Shown: piece after piece, positions 14,183 through 22,564 of the stretch
Numbering within the stretch: the first letter of the stretch is position 1
Layout of the letters: every line of letters begins with the position of its first letter
Assembly: GCF_036002945.1 (NCBI RefSeq)
Contig: NZ_CP108529.1
Coordinates: forward strand, 3,410,001-3,474,000
Reading direction: 5' to 3'
DNA length: 64,000 bases
Source: Streptomyces sp. NBC_01224
GTDB lineage: Bacteria > Actinomycetota > Actinomycetes > Streptomycetales > Streptomycetaceae
The notes under the pieces: generated by a model
What the model was told of the DNA's origin: nothing
Databases searched by the model: none
Seen by the model: only the letters and a program-made list of their open reading frames with translations
Translations under genes and position numbers: made by a program

Positions 14183-14790
14183 CCTGAGATCTTCAGGGAA
14201 GCCGTCGCAAACGACGGCAGCGTGAAATCAACCTCGGTCGTCGTACTCGGAGGTGCCGGGAACTGCATGAAGACCGGAGTCGTCCTACCGGCCAGCAACG
14301 GAGGGATACTTGTGGTGCAAAGGCACCGGTCCTCCGTGTCACGCAGGACGTAATAACGCTTCTTCCCTGTCTTATCCACCAGCGTGGCACCGGCAACAGA
14401 GTTCGGGTTCCTGGAGGAAACCGTGCTCTCGGTGCCCGCCCAAGTACTGGTATTGCGCGTCTCGCCGCTCTCGTTCTTGATCTGCCCCTGAACGGTGACG
14501 AAGCCTCCGGAGTCACGCTTCACTTGATTGATGACAAGCGTCAGCCCATCTCCCTTGACCTCGGCGAGCTTTACATTCGGGTCCACGTTGTCCCCGGCAG
14601 CAGTGTCCTCCTGCTTCGCCTCCTTGTTCTCATCAGAGGACTTGGAAGGCGCGGAGGACGGCGACGAACCGACGTCGTTCGTCTTTCCGCCACCATCAGT
14701 GCCGCAGCCGGAGATGGCCAGGGCCAGTGCCGCCGTCAGCGAGACGGCTGCTACTGCCCTTCGGGACTTGGTGGAGCGCCGAATGCTCAT
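14179..14790 (-). CDS. Lipoprotein of the Tad locus, DUF4352-like
   Basis: A 203-residue lipoprotein. The N-terminus has the charged start MSIRRSTKSRR, a hydrophobic core and the lipobox AISGC (Cys29). A Ser/Glu/Lys-rich linker (about 38-65) precedes a beta-rich domain (LTLVINQVKRDSGGFVTVQG, then LPSFATASLKISG). The domain looks like the immunoglobulin-like, DUF4352-type lipoprotein domain, but this is a fold impression only. It lies between the TadE/G-like gene and the OmpA gene and is coupled to the latter by overlap. AAAGGAA precedes the ATG. Confidence 0.8.
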   Translation of the reverse strand: MSIRRSTKSRRAVAAVSLTAALALAISGCGTDGGGKTNDVGSSPSSAPSKSSDENKEAKQEDTAAGDNVDPNVKLAEVKGDGLTLVINQVKRDSGGFVTVQGQIKNESGETRNTSTWAGTESTVSSRNPNSVAGATLVDKTGKKRYYVLRDTEDRCLCTTSIPPLLAGRTTPVFMQFPAPPSTTTEVDFTLPSFATASLKISG

Positions 14791-14821
14791 GGGTTCGGAT
14801 TCCTTTACTCGTCGTTCGCTG

Positions 14822-15430
14822 TCAATTGTCGACCAGGTGCACGTCGTAGAGAATCTTGCTCACCTCAGACCAGGGCGGGGGGCTGCCCGGCGCGATTTCG
14901 ACCATCCCGGCGCCCTGGCAGTTGAAGATGTACAAGTCCTTGACACCGTCATCGTTGAAGTCCAAGGCCTTCCACCCGGGGCAACGGAACTCGACAATGG
15001 CAGTGGCCGTGGCCTTCGCGTACATCCTCTTCGTACGGGGAATCACCGACGAGTCCACCGGTTTACGGCCCTTGACCTCAACCTTGATCTGGTCTCGATG
15101 GCCACCAAGCGTCGGCCAGCAGCCGGTGAGTTTCGCCTGATTCGCTGCGGCAAGTGCCTTAGCCGCAGGGCACCCGTAAACCGCGTGGGCCTGAAGGAAC
15201 TGCTCCAGCATGTCCCCGGGGAGCGACGCGAGGAACGGGGCCTCGAAGTCCTCACGATTCTGTTGAGCGGCAGCCAGCGCGGCTGCGTCCGCCGCACCCT
15301 GGGCTCCATTGCGCAAGGCTGACGCCTTGCCGACGGCAAAGAATGCGAACACGAGGAAGAGCAGGCCCGCCACCATCACTATGTAGATGGGGAAGGCCTG
15401 CCCTGCATCATTGCGCGAACGACCAGTCAT
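14822..15430 (-). CDS. TadE/TadG-like pilus assembly protein
   Basis: A 202-residue protein with the N-terminal block DAGQAFPIYIVMVAGLLFLV, one membrane segment, followed by KASALRNGAQGAADAAALAA. These are marks of Tad-system pseudopilin or TadE/G-like proteins with an extracytoplasmic C-terminal domain. The ATG (15428-15430) overlaps the stop of the Flp pilin gene by one base (TGATG), so translation is coupled. It probably acts with the pilin at the cytoplasmic membrane. Confidence 0.85.
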   Translation of the reverse strand: MTGRSRNDAGQAFPIYIVMVAGLLFLVFAFFAVGKASALRNGAQGAADAAALAAAQQNREDFEAPFLASLPGDMLEQFLQAHAVYGCPAAKALAAANQAKLTGCWPTLGGHRDQIKVEVKGRKPVDSSVIPRTKRMYAKATATAIVEFRCPGWKALDFNDDGVKDLYIFNCQGAGMVEIAPGSPPPWSEVSKILYDVHLVDN

Positions 15431-15660
15431 CACTGAGTGGTGATGCTGTCCACCAGGTTCCGGATCTTCGTGCTGATCGCGCCGCCGATACCCGTGGCCA
15501 TGATCGCACCGATGATCGCCACGACCACCAGGATGATGCCCAGGTACTCGAACGCCGTCTGACCGCGGTCCTTGGCCTCGTAGCGCTTCTGGATCGCGCT
15601 GACCGCGGTGTTGGCCCAGCCGTTGACGCGGACGGCGGTCTTCAGGGTGATGTCCGACAT
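15430..15660 (-). CDS. flp: Flp-type major pilin
   Basis: A 76-residue prepilin. A leader of about 32 residues ends in DRG, followed by QTAFEYLGIILVVVAIIGAI, the Flp hydrophobic helix with the conserved Glu at position +5 of the mature part. Cleavage after the Gly by a TadV-type peptidase is expected; none is encoded in this window. The ATG at 15660 has a strong GGAGGGG at 6-base spacing. A longer start at 15726 (MATPKKRASRPP) also has GGAGGAAG, so two isoforms cannot be excluded. It is the pilus subunit assembled by the Cpa/Tad proteins encoded upstream. Confidence 0.85.
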   Translation of the reverse strand: MSDITLKTAVRVNGWANTAVSAIQKRYEAKDRGQTAFEYLGIILVVVAIIGAIMATGIGGAISTKIRNLVDSITTQ

Positions 15661-15905
15661 GGTGTTCCCCTCCGGGTTCGGCCGACCGGTAGGCGGCCGA
15701 CTCGCACGTTTCTTGGGTGTCGCCATCGGTTCCGGCTTCCTCCTGGCCGGAACCGCCGGCGACGTGAGAAACATACGGCGGCATACCCTGCTCGCCGGAG
15801 GGCCCCAGGGCCCATTCCCGGGCCCAAAGCGTGCGTTGGGCCTCACGCGCCGACATGTGCGGGGCCCCACGCCCCGCACGTACCACCGCGCTCCCGCTGC
15901 GACGT

Positions 15906-17003
15906 TCAGCCACGATGACCACCGGTCCCGTGTGCCCCTGGACCCGCCGTGGGGGCCGTGCCGAGCCAGCGGGCGATAGCCTCGCTGCGGGTGGCGCTGT
16001 GCAGTTTGGTGAAGATGCGGTTGATGTGGTTCTTGACCGTCTTCTCGCTGATGAAGCAGGTGGCGGCGATCTGCTGATTGCTCATGCCGGACGCGATCAG
16101 CTCCATGACCTCCACCTCCCGTGAACTCAGCCCGTACTGCCGCCTGTTGGGACCCACGCTCGGCCTCCCGGTCATGGAAGACTGTGCCACAACCGGTTGC
16201 AGATGCGAAAGACCCTGCGCGGGTCGGGTCGATCGCGCCGCAGGTGGAGACGGTTCGGCCTTGGGCACATGTGCGGGTGCACCGTGTTGCTGAGCGGAAC
16301 TCGGGATGTGGCCTTCGTAGCCGGGCCCCTGGTAGGGAACACCCGTGGTCAGGGCCGCGCCGAGACCCTCCGGGAGCGCTCGCCCCTGGGGGCCGGATCC
16401 CTGGCGCATGTGGGCCAGAAGGGCGTTGGCTGCGGTGGCCGTGAAGTGGGCTCTGCCGTTCTTGGTGTCGCGTACGGCCTGCACCAACTCGTCTGCGGTG
16501 AACTCGCCGTGGACCAAGTAGCCGCTCGCGCCCAGGCGCAGCGCCTCGTGGACGATCTCGCTCTCGCGGCTGTAGGTCAGCATCATGACCGGTGCAACCT
16601 GGACGAGGTGGGGCAGAGCAGAGATGCCATCGACACCGGGCATGCGGACGTCCAGCAGGACGACGTCCGGGCGGTGCAGAACGGCCATGTCGTAGGCCTG
16701 GCGGCCGTCCGCGGCCTCGGCCACGACGTCGATGTCGTCGCGGCCGGAGAGCAGGACGCCCAGGCCGGCCCGGACCACCGGGTTGTCGTCGGCGACAACA
16801 ACCCGCAGGGCACCGGGGACGGTCATGGGCAGCGCCGCGGGGAAGGCAGGCATGGACTCGGATGCCGCGGACTGCTGGGGGACGGGGAACGCATCGGAGC
16901 TGGGCTCCGAGTTGAGCGGGGTGACGTGCGAGGACGTGTGCTGGGAGGCGTGGTTCTGTGCTGCCCAGTTCTGGCCCGAAGCGCGGGAGACGTCGTCCGG
17001 CAT
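15906..17003 (-). CDS. NarL/LuxR-type response regulator of the Tad locus
   Basis: A 365-residue regulator. After a 62-residue variable N-terminus, the receiver domain shows VVVADDN, phospho-acceptor Asp118 in VVLLDVRMPG and Thr143 in MMLTYS. The conserved Lys of the receiver is replaced by His165 (ASGYLVHGEF). A Pro-rich linker of about 100 residues leads to a LuxR helix-turn-helix (YGLSSREVEVMELIASGMSN, then KTVKNHINRIFTKLHSATRS). It is encoded 52 bases after the histidine kinase gene and is the obvious partner. GAGGAGG precedes the ATG. It probably controls the Tad genes. Confidence 0.88.
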   Translation of the reverse strand: MPDDVSRASGQNWAAQNHASQHTSSHVTPLNSEPSSDAFPVPQQSAASESMPAFPAALPMTVPGALRVVVADDNPVVRAGLGVLLSGRDDIDVVAEAADGRQAYDMAVLHRPDVVLLDVRMPGVDGISALPHLVQVAPVMMLTYSRESEIVHEALRLGASGYLVHGEFTADELVQAVRDTKNGRAHFTATAANALLAHMRQGSGPQGRALPEGLGAALTTGVPYQGPGYEGHIPSSAQQHGAPAHVPKAEPSPPAARSTRPAQGLSHLQPVVAQSSMTGRPSVGPNRRQYGLSSREVEVMELIASGMSNQQIAATCFISEKTVKNHINRIFTKLHSATRSEAIARWLGTAPTAGPGAHGTGGHRG

Positions 17004-17055
17004 CTGCGACCTCCTCTCAGGGTTTTATGGGGGGTGAGGGTGGAGTTTGAGCTGT

Positions 17056-18372
17056 TCAGTCGGACTGTTTTGCTTCGAGAGCGGTACTGAGAGCGGCGAT
17101 CGGGAGTTCCAGGCGCACTTCGGTCCCCTTTGCCGCCTGGCCCTTTCCGATGCGAATGCGGGCGCCGATGGATGCGGCGCGTTCGACCATGCCGACGAGG
17201 CCGAAGTGCCCGGCGTGCCGGAGGTCGTCGAGCGTCGTGCCTGCGGGCAGGCCGCGCCCGTCGTCGTACACACTGACGCGCAGGACACCGCCCGCCACAC
17301 CTGCCAGTACGACGAGGTAGGTGGGTTGAGCATGGCGGTGGGCGTTCTCCATCGCTTCGGAGGCGACGGTGAGCAGCTGGCGCGCGACGACCTGGGGGAC
17401 GTGCGGGATCGGCGCGTCGTTGAGCAGTCTGAAGGTGGCGGTGAGGCCGTGACGTCGGGTGAAGTCGTCAGCGCGAGCCCGGAGTTCGCGTACGACATCC
17501 ACGCCGCCATCGAGTCCGGACTCACGGCGCAGGTCGGAGAGGAGCTCGCGGGACTCGGCGGCGGCCCGGCGGGCGGCGCGGGCGACCAGTTCGGCCTGAT
17601 GTTTGACGGTGAGCGGGTCCAGGCGATCGGAGGAGCCGGCCAGGCCGTCGGCTGCCAGCGCCAAGCCATGCAGGGTCTTTGCGACCGAGTCATGCATTTC
17701 TCGGGCGAGCCGGGTGCGTTCGCCCTCCACGGCCTCGTTGACAGCGAGGCGGGCCCTGGTTTCGGTGAGGGCCTGGCTGGCCGCCCCGAAGCGGAGGAGC
17801 AGATTGCGCAGGGTGACGCCGACGGCGCCCGCGATGACGCAGAAGCCGGGGAGGAGGAACGCCGTGGCGTCGGCGGGCTGCAGTTTCGGGTCGGTGGCGT
17901 ATACGCCGAGGACGATGACGGTCTGGAGTGCGGCGAAAACCGCAGCGCCACGCCAGCCGTAGACGAGTCCGGCCAACAGCGGGGTGCAGACGGTGACGTA
18001 CGCGAGGGTGGACTCGGGGCTGGCGGTGATCAGCAGCAGGGCGCCGAAGAAGGCGTCTATGCCGAGCAGCCAGGGGTGGCGGAGGAGGACAGGTCCGAAG
18101 CGTTCCCAGTCGCGGAACAGGACGTAACTGCCCATGAAGGTGACGAGGATGGCCGAGCCGATCAGCCAGGAGGCCGGGCCGGAGGCTGTGTGACCGATGG
18201 CGAACGGTGTGGCCATGGCGATCATCGCGAGCCGGAAGCCGAAGACCTGGCGGCACATCGCCTGGAGCGCGTTCAGCTGGATCGCGAACGCCGGGCGTGA
18301 ACCGGGATCGGCGATCGCCCGGCGTACCTCAGCATTCAGTCCCGCCTGAATGCCACCGAGTTGGAACGACAT
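17056..18372 (-). CDS. Membrane histidine kinase (HisKA_3 type)
   Basis: A 438-residue sensor kinase. Four to six membrane helices lie between residues about 45 and 195 (for example ASWLIGSAILVTFMGSYVLF and AAVFAALQTVIVLGVYA). The dimerisation and phosphoacceptor motif is ERTRLAREMHDSVAKTLHGL with His227. The ATPase domain has SEAMENAHRHAQ (N-box) and VYDDGRGLP (G1), then HFGLVGMVERA. The ATG is preceded by AAGGAGGTGA, a full anti-16S match. It lies inside the Tad locus, between tadC and the response regulator gene, so it likely senses an envelope state relevant to the pilus. Confidence 0.9.
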   Translation of the reverse strand: MSFQLGGIQAGLNAEVRRAIADPGSRPAFAIQLNALQAMCRQVFGFRLAMIAMATPFAIGHTASGPASWLIGSAILVTFMGSYVLFRDWERFGPVLLRHPWLLGIDAFFGALLLITASPESTLAYVTVCTPLLAGLVYGWRGAAVFAALQTVIVLGVYATDPKLQPADATAFLLPGFCVIAGAVGVTLRNLLLRFGAASQALTETRARLAVNEAVEGERTRLAREMHDSVAKTLHGLALAADGLAGSSDRLDPLTVKHQAELVARAARRAAAESRELLSDLRRESGLDGGVDVVRELRARADDFTRRHGLTATFRLLNDAPIPHVPQVVARQLLTVASEAMENAHRHAQPTYLVVLAGVAGGVLRVSVYDDGRGLPAGTTLDDLRHAGHFGLVGMVERAASIGARIRIGKGQAAKGTEVRLELPIAALSTALEAKQSD

Positions 18373-18423
18373 GTGCCTGTCACCTCCTTCCGACCGTCGT
18401 GCCCACCGTCCGCCTCGTTCACG

Positions 18424-19326
18424 TCATCCGCCCGTGAGGAAGCCGAGGTCGATGTCGGCCCCATAGACGAAGCCGACCGTCAGTAGCACCAGCGTTCCGG
18501 GAAGCAGGAACGTCGTGACGGCGAAGGTCGCCTTGGGTACGGCCCTGGCCGCCTTCCGGCGGGCGTTCTGGGCGTCGGTGCGGCGCATGTCGTTGGCGAT
18601 CTGGATCAGCGTCTCGACGATCGGCGCACCGAGCTCCTCGCCCTGCTGGAGCGTGGTCACGAACATCGCCACCTGCTCCGAGTCATTGCGCTTGCGCAGT
18701 TGCTCGAAGGCCTCGCGTCGGCTGACACCCATGTCCATCTGGCGCAGGGTGATGCGGAGTTCGTCGGCCCAGGGGCCCTCGTACTTCTCGGCGACGCGCC
18801 CCAGCGCCTGGCGGAAGCCGAGGCCCGCCGAGACGACGACGGCGAGGACGTCGAGGAAGTCGGGGAGCGTCCGGTCGATGTGGTCGCGACGGACGCGGAC
18901 CGCCGACCAGATGCCGACCTCGACCCAGAAGATGCCGAATGCGATCAGCAGTAGCGCAAGGAAAATCTGGCCGCGCAGGAGCATCGTGAAGGCGCCGAGC
19001 GCGCCGAGGCCGCCGTAGACAGCGCGACGGGCGGCGTAGCGGTCGATCGTAAGACCGCCGGGGTTGCCCGCCAGGTCGATCTGGCGGCGCTTCTTGTTGA
19101 CGGCCTTGGGTCCCATCATCCGCAGGACCGCAGGGGCCCAGCGCATGCCGAGCCGGTCGATGCCGGAACCGACCGCGCTGGTGCGGGTGGAACCGACTTC
19201 CAGGGCGATCGCGAGGTCGCCGGGGAGCTTCGCATCGCGCCGGTACATGCGGATGCCGGCGATGACTCCGTACACCGCGAGACCCATGACGCCGGCGAGC
19301 AGCAGGCCCATGTGCGCCCCGCCCAT
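18424..19326 (-). CDS. tadC: TadC-like type II secretion F-domain protein
   Basis: A 300-residue inner-membrane platform protein of the Tad machine. It has an N-terminal helix (GLLLAGVMGLAVYGVIAGIR), a cytoplasmic T2SSF domain with RTLPDFLDVLAVVVSAGLGF and EQVAMFVTTLQQGEELGAPI, and a C-terminal hydrophobic segment near TFLLPGTLVLLTVGFVYG. The ATG overlaps the tadB stop by one base (TGATG). With TadB it forms the platform that engages the CpaF ATPase. Confidence 0.9.
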   Translation of the reverse strand: MGGAHMGLLLAGVMGLAVYGVIAGIRMYRRDAKLPGDLAIALEVGSTRTSAVGSGIDRLGMRWAPAVLRMMGPKAVNKKRRQIDLAGNPGGLTIDRYAARRAVYGGLGALGAFTMLLRGQIFLALLLIAFGIFWVEVGIWSAVRVRRDHIDRTLPDFLDVLAVVVSAGLGFRQALGRVAEKYEGPWADELRITLRQMDMGVSRREAFEQLRKRNDSEQVAMFVTTLQQGEELGAPIVETLIQIANDMRRTDAQNARRKAARAVPKATFAVTTFLLPGTLVLLTVGFVYGADIDLGFLTGG

Positions 19327-20264
19327 CAGACGTCGATCCGGGACATGCGGCGGATCACGATGAATCCGATCGTGTACAGGGCGATGGAGACGACCACCGC
19401 GACCTGGCCGATGAAGGCACCGGTCATGCGGTCGAGTGCGCCGGGCATGACCGCGTTCATCAGGAGCATGGCGCCCAGGCCGAACATCGGGACGGCGTAT
19501 GCGGTGACGGTGACCTGGGAGAGCTGGGTCTTGACCTCGCGCCGTGTCTCCTTGCGCTCCTCCAGCGTCTCCGTGAGGTTGCGCAGTGAGCTGACGACCG
19601 TACCGCCGGCTCGGTTGGACAGGACGAGGGTGGTGACGAGGACAACGAGTTCGCGGGAGGGCAGCCGGTCGGTCAGCTCGCTCATCGCGTCCTCGAGGGG
19701 TTCACCAACGGCGAGGCGTCGGGAGACCCGGGCCAGCTCCTCGCCCGCCGGGTCCTCCATCTCGTCGGCCGCCATGCTGATGGACGTACGCAGGGCGAGT
19801 CCGGCCTGCGTGGCGTTGGCGAGGATACGGGCGAGCTCAGGGAGCTGGTTGATGAAGCGTTCGGTGCGTTTGGTCCGCTGCCAGTTCAGGAAGGCGTTGG
19901 TGCCCCAGAGGCCGATGAGGGCGGCGACCGGGCCGAAGAAGCTGGCGAGCATGGACGAGGCGATCAACCAGAGGCCGGCCATGGCGGCGAGCGCGTAGAC
20001 GAAGAACTCGCCAGGTGTGATGTCGAGGCCGGTAGCGGCCAGCTTCAGTTCGAGCTTCCGGCCCAGGCCGGTCTTGCGCAGCCTGCTGTCGAGTCCCCGG
20101 AATCGGCGGCGGCGCCCGGTCTCCGGGATGTGGCCGGTGTGCGAAAGGCGGTCCACCAGGGCGTCCCGGTCGGCCTTTCCGCCGGAGTAGGCGTGCAGGC
20201 CCGTGACGCCCGTGACGCCGCAGAGCAGTGTGACGCCGATCGTGAGAAGAGGGAGATTCGTCAT
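19326..20264 (-). CDS. tadB: TadB-like type II secretion F-domain protein
   Basis: A 312-residue platform protein. An N-terminal membrane segment (LLTIGVTLLCGVTGVTGLHA) and a pair near EFFVYALAAMAGLWLIASSM and FFGPVAALIGLWGTNAF are followed by the T2SSF domain, with FINQLPELARILANATQAGL and LVVLVTTLVLSNRAGGTVVS. The C-terminal helices end in IALYTIGFIVIRRMSRIDV. It starts 10 bases after the cpaF stop and its stop overlaps the tadC start, so the three genes form one translation unit. Confidence 0.9.
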   Translation of the reverse strand: MTNLPLLTIGVTLLCGVTGVTGLHAYSGGKADRDALVDRLSHTGHIPETGRRRRFRGLDSRLRKTGLGRKLELKLAATGLDITPGEFFVYALAAMAGLWLIASSMLASFFGPVAALIGLWGTNAFLNWQRTKRTERFINQLPELARILANATQAGLALRTSISMAADEMEDPAGEELARVSRRLAVGEPLEDAMSELTDRLPSRELVVLVTTLVLSNRAGGTVVSSLRNLTETLEERKETRREVKTQLSQVTVTAYAVPMFGLGAMLLMNAVMPGALDRMTGAFIGQVAVVVSIALYTIGFIVIRRMSRIDV

Positions 20265-20274
20265 GGCACGATAC

Positions 20275-21612
20275 CTAGTTGGCCTCTCGGGTGGCGAGCT
20301 GTTCGGCGGATTCGGCGACCCCGAAGGCCTGCGGGACGGGCTGGCTGGCCATGTAGAGACGCTCGGCGATCTTGCGCGGGATCGGGAGGTACCTGAACTC
20401 GCCGTTGATCCGTCCTTCGGCGTCCATCGGCTGAGCGTCGAACCGGGCGACGGTCACGATGCGGTAGGGATCGCGGCCGTGCGAGTCGAGGACGGCGATC
20501 TCGGTGATCTTGCGGGAACCGTCGGCGTGCCGGGTGAGCTGGACGATGACGTCGACGGCGCTGTTGATCTGGTCATGCAGCGCTTCGAACGGGATCTTGA
20601 TCTCTGACATCGAGGCCAGAGTCTGCAGACGCATGAGCGCGTCCTCGGCGTTGTTGGCATGGACGGTGGCGAGCGAGCCGTCGTGACCGGTCGACATCGC
20701 CTGGAGCATGTCGAGCGACTCACCACCACGGACCTCACCGACGACGATGCGGTCGGGGCGCATACGCAGGGAGTTGCGGACCAGGTCACGAATGGTGATC
20801 TGGCCCTTCCCCTCGACGTTCGCCGGACGGGACTCCAACCGGATCACATGGCTCTGCTGGAGCTGGAGCTCGGCGGAGTCCTCGATGGTGACGATGCGCT
20901 CGCTGTCGGGGATGAGGCCGGAGAGCGCGTTGAGGAGCGTCGTCTTCCCGGTACCGGTGGCGCCGGAGACGATGACGTTCAGCTTGGCCTGGACGAGTCC
21001 GGAGAGCAGGATCAGCATCTGCTCGTCGAGCGAGCCGACGTTGATCATTTCCTGGAGCGTGAAGGCCCTCGGGAACCGTCGGATGGTGAGGGTGGCGCCG
21101 CTCAGCGACAGCGGCGGGATGATCACGTTGACACGCTCACCACTGGGTAGACGCGCGTCAACCATGGGGTTCGACTCGTCGACGCGGCGGTTGACGGTCG
21201 AGACGATGCGCTCAATGGTCTGCATCAGCTGCTCGTGCGAACTGAAGCGCATCGGGAGCTGTTCGACCTTGCCGCTGCGCTCGACGAAGATCTGGTCCGG
21301 TCCGTTCACCATGATTTCGGTGATGGACGCGTCTTCGAGGAGCGGTTCGAGAATGCCGAGACCGAGGGCCTCGTCGACGACCCGGCGGATCAACTGGGTG
21401 CGTTCGACGGTCGAGAGGACCGGTCCTTCGCGGCTGATGATGTGGCTGAGTACACGCTCCAGCCGGGCCCGCCGGTCTGCGGCGGCGAGCGAGGACATCT
21501 CCGCCAGGTCGATCTCTTCGAGCAGCTTGGCGCGGTAGGTGGCCACCATGTGGCTGTCCTCCCGCGCCCCGCCGTTCTTCTCGGGGGCGGTCATGCGTGC
21601 CCGCAGACTCAT
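20275..21612 (-). CDS. cpaF: CpaF/TadA-type pilus assembly ATPase
   Basis: A 445-residue secretion ATPase that powers Flp pilus assembly. It has an N-terminal domain with IMVNGPDQIFVERSGKVEQL, Walker A GATGTGKTTLL with Lys223, an Asp box (SERIVTIEDSAELQL), Walker B region RPDRIVVGEVRGGE and a His box (MSTGHDGSLATVHANN). All key residues are present. The ATG at 21612 has GAGGAG seven bases upstream; the open frame extends to 21759 across the intergenic gap but is not needed. Soluble, acting at TadB/TadC. Confidence 0.92.
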   Translation of the reverse strand: MSLRARMTAPEKNGGAREDSHMVATYRAKLLEEIDLAEMSSLAAADRRARLERVLSHIISREGPVLSTVERTQLIRRVVDEALGLGILEPLLEDASITEIMVNGPDQIFVERSGKVEQLPMRFSSHEQLMQTIERIVSTVNRRVDESNPMVDARLPSGERVNVIIPPLSLSGATLTIRRFPRAFTLQEMINVGSLDEQMLILLSGLVQAKLNVIVSGATGTGKTTLLNALSGLIPDSERIVTIEDSAELQLQQSHVIRLESRPANVEGKGQITIRDLVRNSLRMRPDRIVVGEVRGGESLDMLQAMSTGHDGSLATVHANNAEDALMRLQTLASMSEIKIPFEALHDQINSAVDVIVQLTRHADGSRKITEIAVLDSHGRDPYRIVTVARFDAQPMDAEGRINGEFRYLPIPRKIAERLYMASQPVPQAFGVAESAEQLATREAN

Positions 21613-21679
21613 TCCGTAACTCCTCGTTCCGACTTGCTTGTTGAACCGCTGGTGAGGAAGCGGCACGTGCGCCGCGGGG

Positions 21680-22084
21680 TCAGGTGCGCGGCATCGTGGA
21701 ACTGCGTTCGGCCCGACCCCAGATATGGACGCCCGGGATGATGTCGGGCACGTCGACACTGACGGTGCAGGTGACCTCGTCGAAGGAGGAGGGGGTGGGC
21801 GGGAAATCGACCCGGTCGGCGGTCCAGCCGCTCATCGCGTCCTTGGCTGCCTGCTCGTCGCAGTCGCCCGTCGACATGCTGGCCATACGGGCTCCCGCCC
21901 GGGCCCCGGTCCCTGCCTGGTTGGCGGCGTACGCGGCGAGGCCCGCCTGAATCGCGAGGAGGCCGACCAGGAGCAGCAGGGGGAGGAAGCCCAGATACTC
22001 GATGGCGACCTGGCCGCGGTCGCGGCGGGGGGTGTCGGTGGTGGTAGCGGCCGTCCGGCCGGGTGTGTGCGTGCGCTTGCTCAT
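21680..22084 (-). CDS. TadE-like pseudopilin 2
   Basis: A 134-residue protein. A basic N-terminus is followed by DRGQVAIEYLGFLPLLLLVG and LLAIQAGLAAYAA, the TadE-type membrane helix with a conserved Glu after the Gly. The C-terminal part is extracytoplasmic, with two Cys (TGDCDEQ and EVTCTVSV). It starts 3 bases after the stop of the next TadE-like gene upstream and is clearly co-transcribed with it. Confidence 0.88.
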   Translation of the reverse strand: MSKRTHTPGRTAATTTDTPRRDRGQVAIEYLGFLPLLLLVGLLAIQAGLAAYAANQAGTGARAGARMASMSTGDCDEQAAKDAMSGWTADRVDFPPTPSSFDEVTCTVSVDVPDIIPGVHIWGRAERSSTMPRT

Positions 22085-22087
22085 CGC

Positions 22088-22561
22088 TCAGCCCTCCAGC
22101 GGGAATGCGGCGTTGCCTTCGACGCGGAACGGCCAGTTGAGTACACCGGGCACCAGGACGGGCACCTGCAGCTTGACCTCGGCCTTGTACATGCCGGACC
22201 TGGAACGGCACGTCGTCTGCTTCATCGACTTCCGCCAGGCCTTCGGCAGGTGCTCCTTGGCCGCTTGCCGGCATTCCTGCACCCGCAGGCCCTCCGTGAT
22301 GGCCCCCTGGTGCGCCGCCTTGTCCGCCGCGTTCCCCGCCAGGCTGAACGTGTATCCGATCAGCGCGCACTGCCAGAGCGCGACCGCCAGCAGGATGATC
22401 AGCGGTGTGACGCCCAGGAATTCGATCGCGGTCTGGCCGCGGTCACGCCTGCGGCCGAGCATCCGGCCATGCACCGAGCCCCGCACCCGGCCTCGCGCCG
22501 GGGACGGATCACCGTAACGCCTTCCCCGTATCTCCGTGTCTGTCGTCTCGGTAAGTGCCAT
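22088..22561 (-). CDS. TadE-like pseudopilin 1
   Basis: A 157-residue protein whose Arg-rich N-terminal region leads to RDRGQTAIEFLGVTPLIILL and AVALWQCALIGYTFSLAG, the TadE helix. Extracytoplasmic residues follow, including two Cys (VQECRQAAK and QTTCRSRSG), and a C-terminal beta-rich end (PVLVPGVLNWPFRVEG). It starts 3 bases after the cpaE stop. The tandem of two TadE-like genes is usual for actinobacterial Tad loci. Confidence 0.88.
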   Translation of the reverse strand: MALTETTDTEIRGRRYGDPSPARGRVRGSVHGRMLGRRRDRGQTAIEFLGVTPLIILLAVALWQCALIGYTFSLAGNAADKAAHQGAITEGLRVQECRQAAKEHLPKAWRKSMKQTTCRSRSGMYKAEVKLQVPVLVPGVLNWPFRVEGNAAFPLEG

Positions 22562-22564
22562 TGG

